The notes under the pieces were generated by a model that was not told where the DNA came from, searched no databases, and saw only the letters and a program-made list of their open reading frames with translations. Source: CAZKUR01 sp964556005 (GTDB taxonomy: Bacteria > Bacteroidota > Ignavibacteria > Ignavibacteriales > Ignavibacteriaceae). Taken from it: 22,946 nucleotides of DNA. The translations under genes were made by a program, and so were the position numbers. Positions 8,210 through 17,102 of the stretch are shown piece by piece (position 1 is the stretch's first letter; each line of letters opens with the position of its first letter). Where the stretch lies: assembly GCA_964556005.1 (NCBI GenBank), contig CAZKUR010000061.1:1-22946 (forward strand). Direction: 5' to 3'.

Positions 8210-8262
8210 AAAACAGGTTTATTTATCTTTGTAAGAAATATAAATTTTTATAAGGGGCTATT

Positions 8263-9939
8263 ATGAAAAATCGTTCTCTATTTTTTGTATTAGGTATTTT
8301 CTTATTAATTCCTTCAACGAAAATTTTTCCTCAATTTTTAGGTAACCAAGCGTTTAGTGTTGTAGAGCTTCCGCATTCGGTCAGAAATATGGGATTAGGA
8401 ATGAACGGGGTAGTTTCATCAAGTGAAATTGATGCACTTACATATAATCCTGCAAATTTATTATTTACTAAAAATCCTGAGTTTTCTTTTTATCATCAAG
8501 GTCTACAATTAATATTCGGTGGAATGCCGATAAATGATTATTCTATTTACCTTGGCGCGGGCAAAACCGGATCCTTTGGAATTGAGTATAATGATTGGAC
8601 TTCAACATTTTCAGCCACAACTATTGAAGACCCTAATGTATATGAAACAGTAAAAACTTATGAGAGAAATATTTCTTTTGGATATGCCAAATATATAAAT
8701 GATAATGTTGGAATTGGTTTTAGCTTTAGATACGGATTTGCTTCATCTATAGCTATCAAGTATAAAACATACCTGGTCAGCATTGGTGCTTTTGATAAAT
8801 TTAGCTACTTAAATAAAAACTGGCACGCAGGCATCTCGTTGATGAATTTAGGTCCCGCAGTTAAATATACTATCCCTAACCAACCTTCAATATACGATGC
8901 GCCTCCGACATTTTTATCTCTCGGATTAAGCGTTAACATATTAGAAACAAGATCTTTTACTTTACCAATTTCTTTAAGCATGACTAAGCCATTTGATAAA
9001 TATGATGATAACGGGAACGGTCAATCTTCATTTAAAACTTTATTCACCGATTGGAAAGATTTCCCCAATGATGCTTCTGTAAGTCCAGGGATAGCTTTCG
9101 ATTGGAACATGTTAAATTTAGGTGATGACTTTTACTTAAGTCAAAATTTTTATATCGGAAATTATTCTAATGGAATTAAAAGCGGACTAACTAATTTTTA
9201 CACTCATGGGGTGGAAATGTCTTTATCATTTAAAGGAGTAAAATTAACGGGAGGCTATTCCGGGGTATGGCACAATCAGAGAGCTAATAGTTATCTTAAA
9301 TGGGAATTCCCATACGAAACTTTACAATTCAGCTTAAGTGTAAATCCTAGCATTTTTTCAAACTCTACAAATTGGGTAAGTAGATTTGATTTATCAAAGA
9401 ATTCAATAGAACCGAAGAACATTATTATATCAAGCGGAGCCGGTCAATTGTTTCGTGTCGGAAATGCAAAATCAATCTCGATACAAGGAGTAGATATTGA
9501 ACAGAGAAATAATGTCTGTTACTCAATTGAAGCAGCATTTTACTTAAATAAGAAATCAGCTTTAGTAATGTCATTTTCATATAATTCATTGCCTTATGAT
9601 GCATATTATCTGCAATACCATTTAGTTAGCATGAAGATAGAAACTTTAACATTGTCTTCTGCGTTCAGGTATCATCCATTAGAAAATATAAAGAACTTTT
9701 TTATTCAGGGAGGGCTTGGAATTGCGAGATTAAATCCGGTTCCCCCTACTACGCCAAGATATTATTACACAACAGAATTGGACGCTTCAATAGGTTATAA
9801 TTTTGAATGTCTAGAAAATATTGTTTTATCGCCTATTGCAGGGTATAATTTATTATTATTAGATGCATGGGAAAACCGTGCACGTATTTCCGGTAATAAT
9901 CAATTTAATTTAGGTATAAGATTGGGTTATAAATTTTAA
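8263..9939 (+). CDS. PorV/PorQ-like outer membrane protein with extra C-terminal barrel-like domain
   Basis: This is a 558-residue outer membrane protein. Residues 1-24 are a signal peptide ending near 'KIFPQ'. The mature start (~25-70), with 'HSVRNMGLGMNGV' and 'ALTYNPANL', is the signature of PorV/PorQ (UPF0164-type) FadL-like barrels that serve type IX secretion. Alternating beta-strand patterns continue to ~residue 340. From ~386 to the end, a second run of amphipathic strands closes with 'NLGIRLGYKF', a C-terminal Phe typical of outer membrane barrels. PorV proteins are usually about 350-400 residues, so the last ~170 look like an added small barrel. AAGGGG at 8252-8257 is a good ribosome binding site. 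The link to T9SS is inferred from the fold and from the T9SS-tagged gene at the left of the window. It could also be a general transport barrel. Confidence 0.8.
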   Translation: MKNRSLFFVLGIFLLIPSTKIFPQFLGNQAFSVVELPHSVRNMGLGMNGVVSSSEIDALTYNPANLLFTKNPEFSFYHQGLQLIFGGMPINDYSIYLGAGKTGSFGIEYNDWTSTFSATTIEDPNVYETVKTYERNISFGYAKYINDNVGIGFSFRYGFASSIAIKYKTYLVSIGAFDKFSYLNKNWHAGISLMNLGPAVKYTIPNQPSIYDAPPTFLSLGLSVNILETRSFTLPISLSMTKPFDKYDDNGNGQSSFKTLFTDWKDFPNDASVSPGIAFDWNMLNLGDDFYLSQNFYIGNYSNGIKSGLTNFYTHGVEMSLSFKGVKLTGGYSGVWHNQRANSYLKWEFPYETLQFSLSVNPSIFSNSTNWVSRFDLSKNSIEPKNIIISSGAGQLFRVGNAKSISIQGVDIEQRNNVCYSIEAAFYLNKKSALVMSFSYNSLPYDAYYLQYHLVSMKIETLTLSSAFRYHPLENIKNFFIQGGLGIARLNPVPPTTPRYYYTTELDASIGYNFECLENIVLSPIAGYNLLLLDAWENRARISGNNQFNLGIRLGYKF

Positions 9940-9971
9940 TTGATTTAAAATCAATTGAAATTATTATTCAG

Positions 9972-12900
9972 CTAACTAATTTTCGGCGGAAGTAATTTAT
10001 AAACAACAGGCGTAACTAGTCTCGATAACAAGGTTGAACTGATTAACCCTCCGATTATAACAATTGCCAAGGGAGAAATTAAAGGATTATCCGAAAGCGC
10101 TATTGGAAGCATACCACCTATTGCCGTAAGTGATGTAAGAATGATAGGTAAAAATCTCAACTCGCCTGCTTCCCTAATTGCTTCGTCAAGAGTCTTCCCT
10201 TCTTTTCTTAATTGATTTGTAAAATCAACAAGAAGTATCGTATTCTTTACTTCTATTCCGGCTAATGCTATTAAACCTATCGTTGCAACAAACGAGAGTG
10301 AATTTCCGGTGAATAAAAGAGCTAACGCAGCTCCCACAATTCCTAACGGGATTACTGAAAGCACTATTAATATGCTCTTATAAGTTTTGAATTCTAAAAG
10401 TAAAACGGCTATAAATAAAAATATTGTAACAAATATAATATTAGACATTCCGCCGAAAGATTCTTCTCTCTGTTCTATTTCGCCGCCCATCTCATAAGAA
10501 TAACCCTGCGGAAGCTTAATTGCATCCATTTCCTTTTTTACTACTTTTATTACGTTATCATTTAGAAAGCCCTCTTTAACGAATGAACTAACCGATACCG
10601 TTCTTATTTTATCTCTATGATTTATAACAGGAGGGGTTGTTACAAATTTTAGAGTAGAAATTTGATTAAGCGGAATTGCAGTTCCCTTATAATTATTTAC
10701 ATAAAGATTTTTAAAGGCATCGAGAGACTGTAAATCGCTTTTTTCTTTTGTTACTAAAATATCGTAACTGTCTCCTTCTTCATCAGTCATCTTACCAACA
10801 TCGAGACCGGCTACTGCCAGCCGGACATCTTTATCGATATCTGCTGTTGCAACACCTAATATCCCTGCCTTCTCTTTGTTTATATTTACCTCTAAATCCG
10901 ATTTCAAATTTTTTAACGGGTTATTGATATAAATTGTACCGTCGGTATTTTTAAGAAGATTTTCCACTCTCAAAGAAATAGCTCTAAGTGAATCCAGGTT
11001 ATCACCGTACAATCTTACTTCAACCGGCGCAACAACAGGCGGTCCCTGCTCAAAATTTTTCACTTCTATTTTTGCGCCTGTGAATGGTGTCCATTTTCTT
11101 CTCAGCTCTTCAATTATTTTCATTTTTTGAGAACGGGATGTGCCTTCATTTAGCTGGACAAATATCTGTGCAAAGTTTGCCTGTTCATGCCGCTGAAGAA
11201 CATTGTAATAAATTTGCGGGTTTCCTTTACCGATATTGGAAGAATAATATTTTATCTCGGGATATTTTTTTAGCTGTGATTCAATCTGTTTAGTTATATA
11301 ATTAGTATAATCAAGATTTGACTGCGGCGGTGTATTTATTTCAATTAAAAACTGCGGCTTTTCTGAGGCCGGGAAAAGACTGAATCCAATTACCGGAATT
11401 AATGATATTGATCCCCCGAAAATTATGAGTGCGATAAGTACAGTAATAACAGGTCTGTTCAGCGCTTTATCGAGTACAACCGAATAACTTTTAGAGATTG
11501 CCTTCTTCAAAAGTCTTAAGAAAATATTTCCCTCGGTAGGTGTCTTATGTTCTTTTAAAATCCTGCTTGAGAGAAAAGGAATAATCGTGAGTGCTACAGC
11601 CATCGAAGCAAGTACGCTTGTTATAACTGCAGTCGGCAGGCTTCTAATAAAGTCGCCTGAACCACCCGGTAAAAAAACTAACGGCAAAAATGCTACGATT
11701 AATGTCATAGTACAACCCACAACGGCGAGAGCAATTTGTTTTACTCCCTTTAAAACCGCATCCATTCTAGTATGACCTTCTCTAAGCCACCGCTCAATAT
11801 TTTCAACTACAACTATTGAATCATCAACCAAAAGACCAAGAGCCACAACGAAACCAACTATGCTTAATTGATTCAGGTTAAATCCTAAAAGATTAATCAG
11901 CGTTATTCCGATTGAAAGTGAAAGTGGAATTGAAATCATAACAATAATCGCCGACCGGTATCCTAACGGAAGCAGGGTTATCGAAACCAGCAATATTGCA
12001 ATTAAAAAATCTTCTCCGAGTTCATCAAGCCTGTTATCAACATTTATAGCCTGGTCAAAATTCTGAACTAAAACAATATTTGGCGGAAGCGTTGATTTGA
12101 ATTTTTCAATTGCCGGTTTATATATTTTTTGTGCTGCAGAAATATTATCGTTAGGCTTTAACGCACCTACAACAAAAACACACCTGAGCGAATTTAAGCG
12201 GGTAACGTATACCGGTTTTTCAAAATCGAAAGAGATATTAGCAATATCTTTTAATAAAACGTTTTTGCCGTTTGCGGAATATACAATTGTATTCTTCACT
12301 TCATCAACATTTTTGTAGCTGCCGCTCGTTTGAATGTTAAACGCCTGTGTTCCGGCATCGACACTTCCGCCGGGAATATTAACTGATTCACTTTGTATAC
12401 TTCCAAGCACTGCATTGAGCGGAATGTGCATTTGACTCATTTTATCAAGCTTCAATTCAACTCTTACAATTTTATCCGGCAGTCCGTCAATCTTAACATT
12501 TTTAAGCATAGATAGTTTTTCAAGTTCATCTTTGAAATTCTTGGAATATTTTTTCAACTCATTATATGGTGCATTTTCAGAAATCAAAGCAGCTTGAATA
12601 ATATTTACATTCGAAGGAAGCCATTTTGTTACATCGATACTATAAATATCGTGCGGCAATTCACTTCGCATGTTGTTTACTTCTCTAATTACTTCCTGGT
12701 ATTTTTCATCGATGTTAACTCCATGCTGATATTGTACCCATACAACGGCTAAGCCGTCGCTAATGCTGGAATTAACATGCTTTATATTTTCAAGAGAAGA
12801 TACTTTTTGTTCAATCGGCTTAACGACAAGCTCTTCCAGGTCTTTTGGGCTGGTTCCCGGGTAAACAACTATAATCTGAAAACTCGCCTCACTTAATTCC

Positions 12901-13013
12901 GGATCTTCCGAGCGCGGCATATTTATTATTGTCGATACACCGATGATGATTAGCATTGCTGCAAACAGCATGGTTAACTGCGGAAACTTTACTGCATATT
13001 CTAAAATCTTCAT
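9972..13013 (-). CDS. RND efflux pump, inner membrane permease (AcrB/HAE-like)
   Basis: At 1013 residues this is a full-length resistance-nodulation-division transporter that drives export with the proton gradient, spanning from the inner membrane into the periplasm. The first transmembrane helix lies at ~11-31, a large periplasmic loop follows to ~330, and transmembrane helices 2-6 start at ~335. Helix 4 contains 'VALGLLVDDSIVVVENIER' with Asp397 and Asp398, the proton-relay pair. The second half repeats this plan: a helix at ~520, a second periplasmic loop, and a final bundle with 'LIALAGIEVKNTILLVDF'. The N-terminal 'NMPRSEDPELSEASFQIIVVYPGTS' matches the HAE-type subgroup rather than heavy-metal CusA pumps. 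The gene follows the membrane-fusion protein by 11 bp and is the last gene of the operon. It converges on the PorV-like gene. A short AT-rich inverted repeat (9938-9956) there is too weak to call a terminator. Confidence 0.95.
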   Translation of the reverse strand: MKILEYAVKFPQLTMLFAAMLIIIGVSTIINMPRSEDPELSEASFQIIVVYPGTSPKDLEELVVKPIEQKVSSLENIKHVNSSISDGLAVVWVQYQHGVNIDEKYQEVIREVNNMRSELPHDIYSIDVTKWLPSNVNIIQAALISENAPYNELKKYSKNFKDELEKLSMLKNVKIDGLPDKIVRVELKLDKMSQMHIPLNAVLGSIQSESVNIPGGSVDAGTQAFNIQTSGSYKNVDEVKNTIVYSANGKNVLLKDIANISFDFEKPVYVTRLNSLRCVFVVGALKPNDNISAAQKIYKPAIEKFKSTLPPNIVLVQNFDQAINVDNRLDELGEDFLIAILLVSITLLPLGYRSAIIVMISIPLSLSIGITLINLLGFNLNQLSIVGFVVALGLLVDDSIVVVENIERWLREGHTRMDAVLKGVKQIALAVVGCTMTLIVAFLPLVFLPGGSGDFIRSLPTAVITSVLASMAVALTIIPFLSSRILKEHKTPTEGNIFLRLLKKAISKSYSVVLDKALNRPVITVLIALIIFGGSISLIPVIGFSLFPASEKPQFLIEINTPPQSNLDYTNYITKQIESQLKKYPEIKYYSSNIGKGNPQIYYNVLQRHEQANFAQIFVQLNEGTSRSQKMKIIEELRRKWTPFTGAKIEVKNFEQGPPVVAPVEVRLYGDNLDSLRAISLRVENLLKNTDGTIYINNPLKNLKSDLEVNINKEKAGILGVATADIDKDVRLAVAGLDVGKMTDEEGDSYDILVTKEKSDLQSLDAFKNLYVNNYKGTAIPLNQISTLKFVTTPPVINHRDKIRTVSVSSFVKEGFLNDNVIKVVKKEMDAIKLPQGYSYEMGGEIEQREESFGGMSNIIFVTIFLFIAVLLLEFKTYKSILIVLSVIPLGIVGAALALLFTGNSLSFVATIGLIALAGIEVKNTILLVDFTNQLRKEGKTLDEAIREAGELRFLPIILTSLTAIGGMLPIALSDNPLISPLAIVIIGGLISSTLLSRLVTPVVYKLLPPKIS

Positions 13014-13024
13014 AATTGTCTCAA

Positions 13025-14068
13025 TTATTTATTATCGACTTTTATTTGTGAATTATCATTAAGATAGGCGCTGCCGGAAACAATTAAATATTTATAATTT
13101 TCGAGGCCTTGGTTTATATAAACCTTATCTTTTTCGAGAGCAAAGATGTTTACTTTTACCTTCTTTGCCGTCTTCATATTATTTGTTGCAAAAACGTAAC
13201 CGGTGTTGCCGTCGCCGTCAAGAATAGATTGATAAGGTGCCGCCCACATTTCGGCCGAATACTCAGGAAAAATTTCCGCCTTACCGAATAAACCGCTGGC
13301 AATATTAACTTTCTGTCCGTTTCTTATTTTCAGCTCAACATAGAATGTTCCCGAATACGGGTCAACACCTTCCGATTTACGCAGTACATAAGCTTCAATA
13401 TTTTGCGACGGGTTTACATCGGATTGCACCAATGCTTTATCTCCTATTTTTACAACAGCCCAATCATGATCGCTGATACCGGCTTTTAGTATCCATCCGT
13501 CTTTTACTACGCCGTTTGTTTGAAACACCGGCATTCCCTGATTTACTAGCTGCCCTTCATTAACAAACTTTTTTAGTATGTATCCATCGTCTATCGCCCG
13601 GATTTCAGAATGATTAAGATTGTATTTCGCAATCGTCAGCTGCTCGGCAGCAACATTCAATCCGGTTTTTGCATCCTGCATCTGCGCTAAAGTAGCAACA
13701 CTGTCTTTATATAGATTTTGCGCCCTATTAAAGTCTCTCAATGCTTTTTCATACCCGGATTTGGCTTGCGAGACTTGCGCTTGTATTTCATTTAATTCAA
13801 GCACGGCAAGCAGCTGGCCTTTTTTTACTTTATCTCCTTCGTTAACAAAAATCGATTTTACTATTCCGCCTGTTTTGAATGAAAGATAAGTTTCATCGTT
13901 AGTTGTAAAATTTCCCGAAACATCGATTGCTTTATGAACTTTCTCTTTTTTCAATTTAATTATTTTTACCGGAATAATGTTATCGGGCTTCTGCTCCTTT
14001 TTTGAAGAACATCCATAGTAAGCCACTAAAGAAAAAATAATAATTACGAGAAATATTTTATTTTTCAT
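13025..14068 (-). CDS. RND efflux periplasmic adaptor (membrane-fusion) lipoprotein
   Basis: This 347-residue adaptor links the RND pump to the outer membrane channel. The N-terminus is a lipoprotein signal with Cys20 as the lipidation site ('AYYGCSSKK'). The lipoyl/biotinyl-like halves are 'GGIVKSIFVNEGDKVKKGQLL' (~68-88) and 'DGYILKKFVNEGQLVNQGMPV' (~160-180). Between them a helical hairpin (~90-145) is built for contact with the TolC-like partner. A beta-barrel and a membrane-proximal domain follow. The length is at the short end of the family. It lies 97 bp after the TolC-like gene and 11 bp before the pump, in one - strand operon. The Shine-Dalgarno sequence is weak. An opposite-strand ORF inside it is a shadow. 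Confidence 0.93.
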   Translation of the reverse strand: MKNKIFLVIIIFSLVAYYGCSSKKEQKPDNIIPVKIIKLKKEKVHKAIDVSGNFTTNDETYLSFKTGGIVKSIFVNEGDKVKKGQLLAVLELNEIQAQVSQAKSGYEKALRDFNRAQNLYKDSVATLAQMQDAKTGLNVAAEQLTIAKYNLNHSEIRAIDDGYILKKFVNEGQLVNQGMPVFQTNGVVKDGWILKAGISDHDWAVVKIGDKALVQSDVNPSQNIEAYVLRKSEGVDPYSGTFYVELKIRNGQKVNIASGLFGKAEIFPEYSAEMWAAPYQSILDGDGNTGYVFATNNMKTAKKVKVNIFALEKDKVYINQGLENYKYLIVSGSAYLNDNSQIKVDNK

Positions 14069-14114
14069 TTAATCACTCTTTTATTTTTATACACTTTTTT
14101 ATTATTACTGTCCG

Positions 14115-14152
14115 GATTCTCGATATTCAACCGGCGTCAAGGTTCGAATATC
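14115..14152. repeat. Palindromic intergenic repeat, copy 1
   Basis: This is a hairpin in the gap between the TolC-like and adaptor genes: GATATTC-AACC (14122-14132) pairs with GGTT-c-GAATATC (14141-14152, one bulge) around an 8-nt loop. On the - strand it contains TATCGAGAATCCGG. The same wording returns at 18698-18712 (TATCGAGAATCCCGG), and the loop side CCGGCGTCAAGGTTCGA resembles CCGGCATCAAACTTCGA at 18710-18726. No T-run follows on the - strand, so it is a repeat rather than a terminator. In mRNA it could still modulate downstream expression or stability. Confidence 0.6.
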
Positions 14153-14165
14153 AGGCATCTGAAAC

Positions 14166-15530
14166 TTACTTTTCGGAATCAATTTCCCGTTCGTATTCTG
14201 CGAGCGCAGTTAGAACTTTGTTTGTTTTTATATTCAGCATTAATTCTGCTTGAGTTAACAGCGACCGCGCATCTACCGTTTCTATAAAAGTATTTGCACC
14301 TTCTTTATAACCTTTGGCAATCAGCCTTTCATAGCTTGCGGCTGCTTTATATTTTTTTATTGCCGTAAAATAATTTTCCCTTGCCGCTATTAAATTACCG
14401 CGTGCAATCGATTGGCTGAGCTTAAGTTGGTTTCTCGTTTGATCAAGACTAAGCTGGATATTCTTTAAATTGAGTTCGGCTTCATCTACTTTATAACTGT
14501 TTCTAAACCCTTCGAAAATCGGAACGCTCAACTGGAAACCGAATAAATAATATCTCGAATCCGGATTGTAATTCCATATTTGGTCCTGTGCACCGAGATC
14601 GAGAAAAGCATTTATCTTTGGAACCCAGTAAAGTTTTTTCATGGATAGAATAGATTGGTTTATACTTTTTCCTGTTTCCAGCATTTTCAATTCATCCCTG
14701 CCGGATATATCATAACTGCCCGATAATATTTGATTTACTTCCGATAATTTTAGCCCGACGCTAAATGAAGTATCGACATCCGAATCCAAATTTTTATTCA
14801 GAATAAAATTGAAATATTTCTTTGCTGTTTGAACTTGATTATCAGACTCTACAATTTTGGAATTTATTTCCGCTATCTCGCTTTCGGAACGTAGAATATA
14901 CACCGGCAGCCCTTTGCCGTTTTTCAAAAGAGATTCATTCACTCTCTTTCCCTCTTCTGCAACCTTTAAAGCATTATTATATATTTTCTCAGCAGATATC
15001 GCACTCAAATAATTATAGTAGGCCGTTTTAATATCTTTGACTAATTCCCGTTTATAAATATCAACTTCATACTGCTGAAGATTCACCTCATCGTTTTGAA
15101 TACTATGATTTATAATTAAATCGGTATTTAAGATAGGCATTGTTGTATGCAGCTTAACGTCATAATAATGAAACGGAAAGAAGTTAATATTTTCATTTTG
15201 AAGCTGAGGAAACCGGCTGCTTTGTGTCAACTGGTTTAAAGTGGAATAAACGGGATTTAATAAATCTCCGATTGGAATAGGAATATTTCTTCCGCCTTCG
15301 CCGCTTGTATAATTTCCCTCTAAATTAATTGAAGGGAAAAAATAACTCGTAGCGGTTTTAAGCGAGTACATTGCTTTTTCAAGAGAGATTTTCTTCTGCT
15401 TTAAAACTATGTTGTTGGAAATTCCTTCCTGAATATATTTTTCAAGCTGAGCTTGTGGAAATATATCCCCTGAAATAAAGAAGAATAGAAATAATATGAT
15501 TAAACTAATTTGTGTTGATTTTAACTTCAT
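14166..15530 (-). CDS. TolC-like outer membrane efflux channel
   Basis: This outer membrane factor forms the exit duct of the RND pump. From the ATG at 15530 the protein has 454 residues and begins with a normal signal peptide ('MKLKSTQISLIILFLFFFIS', cleavage near 'GDIFPQ'). An upstream in-frame ATG at 15554 would add eight residues and spoil the short charged leader. Neither start has a clear Shine-Dalgarno sequence. Two outer-membrane-efflux repeats of long coiled helices with short barrel strands are seen: the first half has 'LEKYIQEGISNNIVLKQKKI', and the second has 'YYLFGFQLSVPIFEGF' followed by 'DEAELNLKNIQLSLDQTRNQL'. It is the first structural gene after the regulator, and a copy of the operator sits 52 bp before the chosen start. 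Its substrate range is unknown. Confidence 0.93.
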   Translation of the reverse strand: MKLKSTQISLIILFLFFFISGDIFPQAQLEKYIQEGISNNIVLKQKKISLEKAMYSLKTATSYFFPSINLEGNYTSGEGGRNIPIPIGDLLNPVYSTLNQLTQSSRFPQLQNENINFFPFHYYDVKLHTTMPILNTDLIINHSIQNDEVNLQQYEVDIYKRELVKDIKTAYYNYLSAISAEKIYNNALKVAEEGKRVNESLLKNGKGLPVYILRSESEIAEINSKIVESDNQVQTAKKYFNFILNKNLDSDVDTSFSVGLKLSEVNQILSGSYDISGRDELKMLETGKSINQSILSMKKLYWVPKINAFLDLGAQDQIWNYNPDSRYYLFGFQLSVPIFEGFRNSYKVDEAELNLKNIQLSLDQTRNQLKLSQSIARGNLIAARENYFTAIKKYKAAASYERLIAKGYKEGANTFIETVDARSLLTQAELMLNIKTNKVLTALAEYEREIDSEK

Positions 15531-15581
15531 ACTAATATGGAAAGAGTTTAACATTAAATAATTAATAAACGATATTTATCG

Positions 15582-15598
15582 ATTAAACAGCGTTCAGC
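15582..15598. promoter_or_regulatory. Likely TetR operator, copy in front of the TolC-like gene
   Basis: ATTAAACAGCGTTCAGC matches 15 of 17 bases of the sequence inside the regulator's own promoter (16269-16285). It lies between the TetR stop and the TolC-like start, where a second promoter for the pump genes would be expected. Its symmetry (TAAACA-G-CGTTCA) is weaker than in the other copy. A 5-2-5 inverted repeat, CGATA-tt-TATCG (15570-15581), abuts it on the downstream side. Binding by the adjacent regulator is inferred from position and repetition, not shown. Confidence 0.6.
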
Positions 15599-15614
15599 GA
15601 ATACTTAAAATTTT

Positions 15615-16232
15615 TTATTTCATTATTTTACTTAAAATATCTAATGTGCTTTCAATAATTTTTTTAGGTTCTTGGTCGTGAAAGTTTTTCATAACAGAAC
15701 CTCTTCTTATTATAATTGATACCATGCCGTGAACTATCGACCAGAAAAAAAAGGCTACAGATTCTACATCTTGATTTTTAAACATACCTGCCGCCTGACA
15801 ATCAGCCACATTTCTAACTAATAAATCGAACGAACGCTGCCCGTGAGTCCAATCCAAACTTTCTTCTTTACAGATGAGTTCGATTGGTTCCCGCAGAATA
15901 AACATGATATCGTAATATTCTTGATTTTCTAAAGCGAAATTTATATATGCTTTCCCATGAGCTAATAACCTTTCTCGCGGATCATTGATGCCTTGAGCAG
16001 AAAGTTGCTTTTGATATAACATTTCAAATCCTTCTAAATGGAGCGCATAAAAAATAGAATCTTTATCTGTAAAATATGTATAGATTGAACCAGGACTATA
16101 CTCTATCTTCTCTGCAATTTTTCTAATCGAAACTCCATTATAACCTTCATTAACAAATAGCTCCATTGCTGCTTCAAGGATTAATTTCCTCATTTCGGCT
16201 TTTTCTCTGTCTTTTCTTTCTGATATTCCCAT
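15615..16232 (-). CDS. TetR-family transcriptional repressor of the efflux operon
   Basis: The protein has 205 residues from the ATG at 16232. A longer reading would need a TTG at 16259, which lies at about the predicted transcription start, so I reject it. Residues ~14-60 are the helix-turn-helix domain ('LILEAAMELFVNEGYNGVSI', 'RKIAEKIEYSPGSIYTYFTD'), typical of TetR. The C-terminal half ('YYDIMFILREPIEL', 'FFFWSIVHGMVSIIIRR') resembles the WHG-type ligand-binding and dimerisation domain. TetR proteins normally repress until a ligand releases them. The gene heads the efflux locus, in the same direction as the TolC-like, adaptor and pump genes. Matching operator-like sites before it and before the TolC-like gene suggest autoregulation plus control of the pump. 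The inducer is not predictable. Confidence 0.92.
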   Translation of the reverse strand: MGISERKDREKAEMRKLILEAAMELFVNEGYNGVSIRKIAEKIEYSPGSIYTYFTDKDSIFYALHLEGFEMLYQKQLSAQGINDPRERLLAHGKAYINFALENQEYYDIMFILREPIELICKEESLDWTHGQRSFDLLVRNVADCQAAGMFKNQDVESVAFFFWSIVHGMVSIIIRRGSVMKNFHDQEPKKIIESTLDILSKIMK

Positions 16233-16263
16233 TTGCCTAATAAATTTTAATATAAACAATGTG

Positions 16264-16292
16264 AATATATTAAACAGTGTTTAGCTTGTCAA
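16264..16292 (-). promoter_or_regulatory. Sigma-70-type promoter of the TetR/efflux locus
   Basis: On the - strand, TTGACA (16292-16287) and TATATT (16269-16264) are separated by exactly 17 bp. The expected start of transcription is near 16257, leaving about 25 nt before the ATG at 16232. This is the clearest promoter in the window. The palindrome TAAACA-x-TGTTTA fills the spacer, which is the classical place for repressor occlusion. Confidence 0.7.
16269..16285. promoter_or_regulatory. Likely TetR operator inside the regulator's own promoter
   Basis: ATTAAACAGTGTTTAGC contains a perfect 6-1-6 inverted repeat (TAAACA, centre 16277, TGTTTA). It lies in the spacer between the -35 and -10 boxes of the regulator gene. 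A 15/17 match stands before the TolC-like gene at 15582-15598. The combination of symmetry, placement and duplication makes a repressor operator the natural reading. Confidence 0.65.
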
Positions 16293-16306
16293 GTGACTTA
16301 ACCTTC

Positions 16307-17102
16307 TTATATTATTTTCTCAATTTTCTTTTGAATTTCATGTTTATTAGTCTGTGTTTTTGCGAAGGAAATAGCTTTTTGAGAATTCAGTTTTGCTTTT
16401 TTATTATCGATGTTTGTATACAATTCGCCTAAAAGTGCAAAATAAAAATGATTATCCTGCAAGTTTAATTTTTCTGCTTCAATGATAGCATCTTCTTTGC
16501 TGTTTGCTTTTGATAACGCATAAGTTTTGTTTAGTGCTGCAATAGGCGAATATTCAATTTGCAGAAGCTGGTTATAAAGCTGAAGAATGTTTTCCCACTT
16601 TTCTTTTGTATTTTCTTTTTGCGTATGCCGGTAAGCGATAGCAGCTTCGAGGTGAAATTTTAAAATCCTATTTCCTCTTGCACAACAATTTAAAAAATAT
16701 TCACCCTTTCTAATCAAATCCGCATCCCAAAGGTTAACATCCTGATCTTCATAAAGAACAAGTTCGCCGTTTTTATCCAGGGGGAGTCAAATCTTGAGAC
16801 GTAAAAGCACATTAAAGAAAAAAGTGCATTTACTTGCTGTTTATTTGTGTTTTTATTTTCAAAGACTAAATCACGGTGCAAATAATTTTAAGGTTTGTTC
16901 TTCGCAACAGTATAAAGCCAGGCAGAAGGATTTGGCGGAACACCTTTCAATCCCCATGTCTCAGATGCAATTAAAAACGTATCGCTGGCAATATCTTCAG
17001 CAATTTCTATTTGGTCGATACCAAAATGCAGGCAAGCACCGAAACGATTTTCCTTTATTCTGTTCTAAAAAGGTGCGGTATTAATTCCTGCTGATTTGTT
17101 AT
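16307..17102 (-). pseudogene. Broken ECF42-type RNA polymerase sigma factor (DUF6596 type)
   Basis: Reading the - strand piece by piece gives a sigma factor of the ECF42 group with several lesions. The expected start codon is ATA (17102-17100), followed by 'TNQQELIPHLFRTE'. A TAA (17057-17055) stands where Tyr is expected. A frameshift lies near 17029, after which 'HFGIDQIEIAEDIASDTFLI' and 'NPSAWLYTVAKNK' show sigma region 2. Another TAA follows at 16890-16888. At about 16850 the text jumps from 'FENK' straight to 'NALFSLMCFYVSRFD', which in relatives lies about 150 residues later, so sigma region 4 is lost. A further frameshift lies at a run of five G (16780-16784). The rest, 'LDKNGELVLYEDQDVNLWDA' and the C-terminal TPR-like region down to 16307, is readable. 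The 136-residue open frame at 16307-16717 begins at a TTG and is only the tail of this relic. The intact DGPF gene upstream is the usual partner. Confidence 0.88.

Noticed and set aside
4631..8231. TAnnTTTG-like -7 boxes of Bacteroidetes promoters at 4631-4638 and 8224-8231
   Set aside because: No TTTG/TTG box lies at the proper distance upstream. The clearest promoter in the window (16264-16292) is of ordinary TTGACA/TATATT type, so I do not call these.
9938..9956. Inverted repeat AATTGATTT-A-AAATCAATT between converging genes as a bidirectional terminator
   Set aside because: The stem is nearly all A-T with a one-base centre, it overlaps a stop codon, and no T-run follows.
16307..16717. 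136-residue ORF as an independent small TPR-like gene
   Set aside because: Its 'start' is a TTG inside the sequence 'DADLIRKGEYFL', which continues upstream in frame with recognisable ECF42 text. It is the tail of a pseudogene.
16794..17084. 96-codon + strand ORF
   Set aside because: It is antisense to the N-terminal remains of the sigma factor and has no coding character.
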